IMG/VR virus record: IMGVR_UViG_3300025769_000095
Coordinates: 1 to 64,000 of that record
DNA length: 64,000 nt
From: a virus
Reading direction: 5' to 3' (one strand)
The notes under the pieces: model-generated
Told to the model about the DNA's origin: nothing
Databases searched by the model: none
What the model saw: only the letters and a program-made list of their open reading frames with translations
In this document: positions 44,301 to 53,300 of the stretch, in pieces
How the letters are laid out: each line of letters begins with the position of its first letter
Position numbering within the stretch: the stretch's first letter is position 1
Position numbers and translations under genes: made by a program

Positions 44301-47300
44301 CTACTACATTCCCAACTCCTTTAGACTTATAAAAAGCAGGGTCTCCTGCTGTAATTAAAATCATTTGACCTTGCCAAGCAACATGATTTAATACAAAATT
44401 AGTTAGGTAATCTTGTAGCTTTTCAGGGTCTAATTCAATTCCTTCATGAAGTTGAATGTTAGGATCTGATATTAATTTTTCTGCTAAGTCACTAGCTGTT
44501 TTTCTAGCCCATGCTTCAAACTCTTTAACATCAGATCCCATTTCTTGAGGTACTAATAATCTAGATGAGGCATTTTTTGCAAAGTTAGAAGGTGCATTTG
44601 CAACAGTACCATTCTTATCAACTTGTTGAATTCGATTTGATTCAAAATCAAAAACCTCTTTTATTAAACCAAGAGCTTCTTCGTTATTAAGTTTATTGAC
44701 CTCCATCATTTCATTTACTGGAGAGTCTGAATAAATTGGTAAAGAAATATGACCTTTAGATTTGCTATCATTATTAAACCAGCTGTTAATCATTATATTA
44801 TAATGATCAGCTGTAGTTAGTTTATCATAACTAGTTCCTTTTTTATCTCCCTTATACTTAATACCTCCATTACTAGAGATAGTAATCTGCTTTAAATATT
44901 TAAAAACAGAAAGGTTTTTATATAAAGGATCTTTAAAGTAAAACTCTTGGAAAGTTCTAGGATCATTTTTAGCCTTGTTTAATAAATTACTTAAAAATCC
45001 TGGCTTGCCCCATTCAAATAACTTTTCACCCTCTACACTAAAAGTAGTATCTTGAAAATCCTGAACATAAAAATCAGCTAAAGTATCTGTCAAGAAACCC
45101 AAGTGGGTTTTAAGTTGCAATTCCCTTTGTAATGTTATAGCAGGGCTTTCTTTAGGATTCGCTTCTTCAGATTCTTTTAATAATTTTTTAGCTTCTAACC
45201 AATGGCTTTCTAACAAGGAAAGTAATCTTTCATTTCTTTTGTTTCCTAACTCAGCTTTTGCTTCTTTAGTTAAAGGAAGATCTAAAATACTCTGACCCCC
45301 TTCTTTATACAAGTTTTTTAAGTTGTTAGTAATGTATTTGTTAATTGTAAACCTATTAGCTTTTATGTATAAAGGCTTATTAGCTTCTCTATTTGACCCA
45401 GGTAGATAAACCATTACATGGGTGTTAGAATTTTTCTGTTGAGCCAATTTAAATAGTTGAACAACAAACTTATTAGCTCTTGCATTTTTCTTTAATTCTT
45501 CTACATTAGTAACTTGATTATTATTCCATCCTTCGTAATATTCTTTTAATTGTTTAAATATAGGATGAGCATCAAGTTTCTTTAACATAGCAGGTATGTT
45601 ATGAGCTCCACCAATAACCCTTTGTAATTCTGGATATAATTGATGATGATCATAATATAAAGGCATACCATGAAAACCAATCTTTCCTTCTTTTTTTATT
45701 AAAGACAAAGCCCTTTTAATAAAATACCCCATGTTTTCTTTTGGAGAAATCTTTGATTGATCATAACTCCATGCATCACGAGGATTTTCTTCTTTATCTT
45801 TATTGATAGAATCTTGCTCATCAGTTGTATCATCTGTGTCTTTTTCAATTAAAGAACTAGTATCTAACTTAATTGAGTATCCTCTTGAAGCAAGACCTTT
45901 TAAAAATTCAATGTACAATGGCCCTTTAACAGGTTCTATTTCATATATTATTATATCGTCAATCTTTCCATCTTCATTAAAACTAAATTCTTTAATGTCA
46001 GGTCTTAAAGCTTTAAGCACCTTTAATATGCCTTCTTGATGGGATGGGTTACTTTTTGCATACTCAATAAATGCATTTACTACTGAATTTGTATCAGGGT
46101 CTATTGAAGTAATTAAATCTAACTCAGGATCTTCATTTAAAGCATTAGCATAAATAGACATTAAAGAATCAGGGTTGTTTTTATATTCTTTAGTTAAGAG
46201 AATATCTAAAGCTGCAAGACCTGATGATACAGACTGTTGTATTTGAAGAGTTGTAAGTTCAAATGGTTGGAATGCATCATTAAAATTATTAGCAACAATA
46301 CCTTCTTTGTATTCTCCTCTGTCTAACTTTCTAAATACTGTATCTATTTGTTTCCAATTACCACTAATCTTTTTTATAAAATTCTTTAACACTCTAAAGA
46401 ATTTTCTTAAAGCTCCTTTTACCCCAGTATCAGCTATTCTATATTCTTGAAACTCATTAGCCATTTTTTCTTCAAGAGCTATTTCTTCAATAGTAGACTC
46501 AGGAAGATTTTTATATTTCTTTCTAAGATTGTCATATATCATTCTAGCCTCTTGCATTTCAGCTTCAGTAAGATTATATCTTTCTTTGGCTTCTGCTAAA
46601 AGAGTTTGTCTTGTCTCATCAGAAAGCATTCCTCTAAACACAATATGAAATGCCTCATGATACAAGGTTTTATTACTAGCTTGATTTGATAACTTAATTA
46701 AACTTCTCTTTGCTACTCCATAAGCTTGGAAAGAACCTACATCAATTAGACCATCTACAATCTGAAGAGGAAAATCTCCAAGAAGCTCTTTCATTTCTTT
46801 ACGAGCTTGCTCCTCATTTAAACGGAATTTTTTACCTCTAAAAGGTGAAGTTGTTTCATCATCAAATATATTTCCACCTAATTTTCTGCTACCTCTTTTT
46901 CCGCTACCTCTTTTTTTTGAGGATGGTTCTTGAGTTGGTTCTTGAGTTGGTTCAATAGCTTCTGAAGCACCTTCACCTGTAGGAGTTGGTTGTGAAGGGG
47001 GAGGTGTTGATTTACTTTCCCTACTTCGTTGAGATGGACCAAAAGGACTTTTTGAAGAAGGTTTTTGTTCTTCAGAAACATCTTCTGAAGATCCTTGAGC
47101 CTCATAACCTTTAAATCTAAAAGCAGGGTACACATAAAAATCTCCATCAAGTAATGAAGTTTCCATTCTATCTAAAACACTTTCTACATAAACGTCATTT
47201 GACAATTTAGTATAGTCTACTTGACAAGGTCTATTATAAAGGTTATGACTTTCTATAAATGCTTCAGGTGAAAAGAATCCATTTTCATCTAAATATTCTT

Positions 47301-50300
47301 TTTCAAAAAGAGTATTTTGTTTAATATTAGGTTCATAACTATAATTTCCATTTTCATCAAACTTCTTATACCTAACAAGACTTATTAACTCAGCTTTATA
47401 AGCTTTAAGTTTTTGTTGCCATTCTCTAAACTCAGGGGTACTTGTTTTTCTAGTACCTGACTTTCTAATAGCAATTGAATGTTCTCTTATTTTATTTAAA
47501 ATATCATCTACTTTAGCTTTTACTTCAGCATGCTTACCTACATTTACTTCATATACTCTAACCCATCTATATTCACCAGAAGTATCTTGAGCAAGAATAA
47601 ATAAGTTATCTTCATTTTTTCTTAACCTGTCACTTTGAATCTGAATGTCTGCAGTAATTCTATCTGTAGTACCTTGAAGGTTACTCATTTTTAAATCAAA
47701 AGCAGCTTTACCTTTTATAGGTAAAGCAACAGCTATGCCTTTTACAGATAACTTATCCCATATTTCAGATACTCTTCTTCTTTTAGCTCTAGTTGAATTA
47801 TTAACTCGACCTGGCCTTATTTGATCAAAAATAGCAAACCCACTAGACTCAATATATTTACCTGAAAAGTTTTTATCTAACAATGCTTTTTTATAAGCTT
47901 TAAATAATTCGTTTCTAATTTCAAAAGTTTGACTTCCAATTTCAGATTCTTTATTTAAGAAACCTATGTGATGTTCTTTTCCACTATTGTCTATTACTGT
48001 TACTAGTATATATAGATCTTTAGGCTCTGGATTAGTTTGACTTGCATTTCTTTTAAAGTTAACAGGTACTTTAAACTTTATTTTAAATTCAAATGGGTCT
48101 CCATATAAATGCATATTTCTTAGAAAATGAACATCAACCTCATACCCATCTTGTTTTAATTCACTTATAAAATTATTTTCCCAAGGATTACCAGTTTTAA
48201 AGTTCCTTCGTAAAGTAAAAAGTTCTGTTCCTGGAATCCTGTCAACCCAAGAATCTAAAGTCATTATTTTTTCTCCAAAACCACTAGTTTCTAATGCAGG
48301 TGATTCATCTACATTTTCTTTATTACCAAAATCATCTCGATGTATTTGTAACTGATCAAAAATGTAATAAATTATATCACTTGGGTCAACTTTTTTTAAG
48401 GCATCTTTTGAAATATTTATTTTCTTTAAAATACCTTCTACCAATTTATTAAAATCATCTCGATCTAATGATTCAAAATAATTTCTAAACTCCTCACTTT
48501 TAAAATCTCTTAAAAGAGCTGTCTTTGCTCCTTTGTATTCTTGATTATTTAGAAGTTTAAAAATTGAGTTTAAATGATTTTCATTTGGGTTTGTAGTTAT
48601 CTCAAATAATAACTTATCTATCTGCTCAGATAATTTTTCAATAGGAGTTTTTGTTTCTTCTTCTTTACCTTCTTTTTGCTGGCTTTCTTTTTTAGGTTCT
48701 CCTTTAACAATCTCTGTATTAGAAGCCAATACAGTTTTAGTAATACCAGTGTTACCTTTTGATTTATCTATTTTTACAACTACTCTATTACCTTTAAACT
48801 CTGTAACTACACCTTCTATTTCATCTCTAAGTCCAACTTTAGTGAGTACTTTAACACGGTCACCTTTCTTTATAGGATTTCCATTTTTATCTAACTTACC
48901 TTCTGATTTTTTACCTTCTTTTTCCTCAGTACTAGGTTTATCTTTTGAAGCTTCTACTTCTGCTTTTATACGTTCTTTTAACTCAGGAGTAATATATTTA
49001 TTAACTAAAGCTTGATGAGGTGGAATCATATCTTCAATAGATTCTCCAGCTAATAATGCTTTTTTATAAATAGCTATAGCTAATTCTTCTTCACTAGAAG
49101 GTAATGAACTCGGATCTTCTTCAGTATCTGTTTCTTCTTTTATTACTGTTGAGGTTAAATCTTTGGGTACTTCATTTTTAATGTCACCTATATAAGCACT
49201 AAGCTCATCATGAGTAACAAAAAAAGCTGTATCTGAACCTAATTCTTTTTCTAATATAGCTCCTGCAGAATCAATATCTTCTCCTGTTGGAGATACTGTT
49301 ATTAATGGTCCATAGTAATTACCTTCTAAATCAGTAACTCTTTGAAATGTAAAAACCTTTGCTATTGTAACAGTTTGAACAATTCCCCCTTCATAAAATT
49401 CTAATTGAATACTTCCATTAGAACTATCAATAGATTTACTACTATGAAACTTACCTATAAGAGCTTCCCTTTTATCAGGATCTTCTATAAGTTGTTTTAC
49501 ATCATCAGGTGTAAGATTCTCTACGCCTTTGTAATCTCTTCCTTCGGCTTGTTCTTTCTTTTGTTGATCAGTAGTCTTTTTTTGTTTTGGTTTAGTAGTA
49601 ACTTCAATCTTTTCAAGCTTACTAATATCTTCTTCAATTAACTTATCATATTTGTCATTGATTTCATCTAAAATAATTTCATCAATAAAGCCATCAATAA
49701 GTTCATTTTGTATTTCTTTTTCTCTTTCAGCATTTCTTTTTTCAACTATATCTATAATTTTTAAAGCTCTTTCTAAATGAGCTTCTTGTTCTTTAAGTTT
49801 ATTAAGTTTAGCTTCAGGATCATTTTCATCAAAAATATCTTCTTCATCAGAAAACTCTTCATCTATTTCACTATCTACTCCAGACTCATCAATAACAGCT
49901 CCTTCAGAAGGATCTGGTGCAGCAGATTGATCTTCAACAGCTTTGTTAAACATATCAACTGAAGTATTAAAATCTTCAACCTTTGTACTGTTGTTGAGTA
50001 GATCAAAACCCTCAGCTACTAAATCATAATAAGTAGTAGGAAATCCTATAAGCTTTAAAATTCCCTGAATAATTCTTTCAAAGAAATTAGCTTTACCTGC
50101 TACTTTTTTATTTTTAAGTTTATTGACAAATCTTTGATCTGTCAAAGCAGCTAACATTTCTCTTGTATTAGTTAAAGCAAACTCATTTGCAAATTCAGGG
50201 TCTCTAACTAAATCTTGTCTTATTAATTCTAAATCATAAATAACATCCATTTGCTCTTCTGTAAGAGCTTCAGGGTTGGTATTTAATAAATGAAACATGT

Positions 50301-53300
50301 AATCTAATGTACCATGAACCATTTCATGTACAATAGCCTTGCTGACATCACCAGATTGAAATAATGCAGGTATATTAATGTATATCTTTTTGTTAGCATG
50401 ATCATAAATACCACCTAACATTTGTCTACCTGTACCAAATACTATACTATCTGGAGAAGGGAATATTATTTTTAATCCAAACTTTTTAGCATTCTCTTTT
50501 AGCTTTTCAAAAATATTTCTAGTAGCATCATCTACATCAAGTTGATCAAGAATAGCATCTAATTCTTCAATAGTATATTCCTTATCATATTCTAACTTTG
50601 ATTTTTTTACATGCCTTCTTTTTCTTGATGCAAGTTTTCCTCTTCGATTATTTTTAATTAAAGCATCATGCCTTTCTTGAACATCTGTTAAAGTAATTTC
50701 TACTCCTAATTCTTTTTTAACTTTTCTTTGAAACTTTTTAAAAGAGTTTTTATAATCATAATCATTAATAAACTCAGACAAAAGCTTTTTAAATAATGGA
50801 TTTTTATTATAAAGCTCAGAGTGTCTACTTGCTAAATCAATAACAGCAATATAAAAGTCATTATATGAAGTACTTCTTCCTTCGTTTATAAGATCTTGTA
50901 GTTCTCTTCTTACCTGTTCTAATTGTTGTTGAACAGAAGTCCTAGCAGCCTCTACATCAAAATCAGCATATGAACCTTCCTCTTGCTCAGGATCTTGTAA
51001 TTCAATTGCTGGAGCCTCACTATTAACCTCCTCAGTACCAGACGATGTATCATCATTATTAGCACTTGTATCTTCTTCAGCTGTTTCAGCTTCAGGTGTT
51101 TCTTCTAAGATAGGAACATCTCCTTTTTCAGAATTATTAATTAACTCTTCAGCTTGCTCTTTTGGTAAAGTTGTTTCTTCTTCTGTTCTAGAATCTTTAA
51201 TAGTATAAGTGTTACCTTCAGGATCAATATTAGATACTATTGCAGTGCCACCATTTGGAGTTGCAAATACTTTACCTATATTATATTTATACTTAGCTTC
51301 TTTTGGGGATTTGTTATTTGGATTTGCTTTGTCCCATTTTTCAGCTTGAGTAGCTTCTAATTTTGTTTTAGCATCATTGTCCATTCCACTAATAAATGGA
51401 CTACTCATTACATCTGTCATGTACTCTCCAAAACTATTATAATCACTCATGTTTAATGACTGCAATTCTTCAGCTACTCTAGCATCTCTTTGAGCAATAG
51501 CTCTATTTTTAATAGTTTGGAAAAAGTCTCTAGCTTTTTTATCTTGATTAGCATCTTTAGAAAAACTAGGGTTATCTAAATTCTCTTCAGCATCTTTAAT
51601 TATACTTTGATAAGAATCATAATTACTTGCTTTTTTTAATTTATCATTGTATATCATTTCACGAGTTTTTATATACTCGTCTGAAATGTTACCATTTTTT
51701 AAATCTTGCTCTTCTAAAAATGTACTTTTGTGATTAATTTCATGTCCTACTTTTTCATTAGACAATTTTTGAATATCTGTCCAATACTCTTCATTAATTT
51801 TGTAATCTTCAGCATTAAAACCTTCTTTAGATTCTATTTCAGATAGTTTTTTCTTTTCTTCATTAAGTAAATCTTGTATAGCATTTTGTTGATAAGGAGT
51901 TAAAGTTGGATCTTTACTTCTTTCTTCTAAATTTGAAATTCTTTTTTTAGTAACATTATAATTTACTACTTCAGAAGAACCTAGTCCTGAAACAAGAGTA
52001 TTAATTTTATTTTGAGCAGTATTAATAAGATTATTATAAAAAGCTCTCATTCCCCTTGCTACACTTACTCTTTGTTGATTAGGACCATTAGGATCTTCAC
52101 TATTAGAAGGATTACTAGCATCAATCGCTGCATTAATAGCTTCTATATTACTGTCTTGAGCATTATCAGGATTTGCAGCATTAAGCTCATCATTAAGAGC
52201 ATTTAATGTCTTTTTTAAAGCTTCTTGATCTCCACTTTTAACACCTTCTTCAATTATATTTCGAGCAGCTTCTACTTCAGGATCTTTACTTTGAAAAATA
52301 TCATTTATTTTTTGACCAAAGTTTTTAATCTTTTCTCTTGCTCCACCAATACCACCATAAAATACTCCACCTCCAAGAGCTCCAAAAAAACCAGAAGTAT
52401 ATAACGCAGGATCTTTAAAGTATTTTTCTAAAGGTGCTTGACCTAATCTATAATTCTCTGTATCTTTTCCATATCTTCTAGCTTCTTCCCCTAATATATA
52501 TTGGAATACTTCTTCCCCACCTTCACCTAACATATTAGCTATAAGACCTTTAAAAGATTTTGCAGCAGCTTTTCCTAATTTCTTACCCATTAATCCCATC
52601 ATAAACTGAGGAGCGTCTGTAAGCATAGCTACATAACCAGTTCCATAATGAGCCATTGCTGCTTCACCTGCTAATTTTCTTGCATCTTCTTCACTTAAGT
52701 TTTTTTCTTCTATTCCATATTTATAGATTTCATCAAATGTTTCTTTTCCTTCCATCATCATTTCAAAGTGACGAGAAACAAGAGCTTGACCAAATCCAGC
52801 AGCAGCTTGCCTAGATATACCTTTAGCTGCTAATCCTTGACCTATTTTTTTAGTAAAATCTGTAATTCTAAAACCTCTACTTAATTTTCCAAACCTTGCT
52901 AAATTACCAAGTGCTCCTAATGTTCTAATTGTACCAACCGCAGGAATAGCTAATGAAATAGCAGATGCAATTGAACCTACATTTAATGCCCACCATTCTC
53001 CATCAAAAAATCTAAACCCTTGTTGGGCTTGTTGACTAGCATATATTTTTCCAAAGGCATCCGTCTCTCTAATGTTTTCTCCCAATTTCATTAAAGCATT
53101 ATCAAAGTCAGTGTAACCTTGAGTTATCATTTCAGGTATTTCCCCCAAAGAACCAATAGCATATACTACATCTCCTAAAAACTCAGGAATAATCTTAGCA
53201 ACACCTATACCAAAAGCAACAAGGTCATTTTGATTAGCAGCCCTTACTTCGTTTTGGTCCATTCCTCTAAGTAGACCTATGTCATACTTATTTAGCTCCT

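Noticed and set aside
46878-47150. 90-codon ORF on the - strand in another frame of the giant gene
   Set aside because: It is a shadow of the low-complexity linker; the in-frame giant ORF continues through it and its own composition (Leu/Gln/Lys runs) is an artefact.
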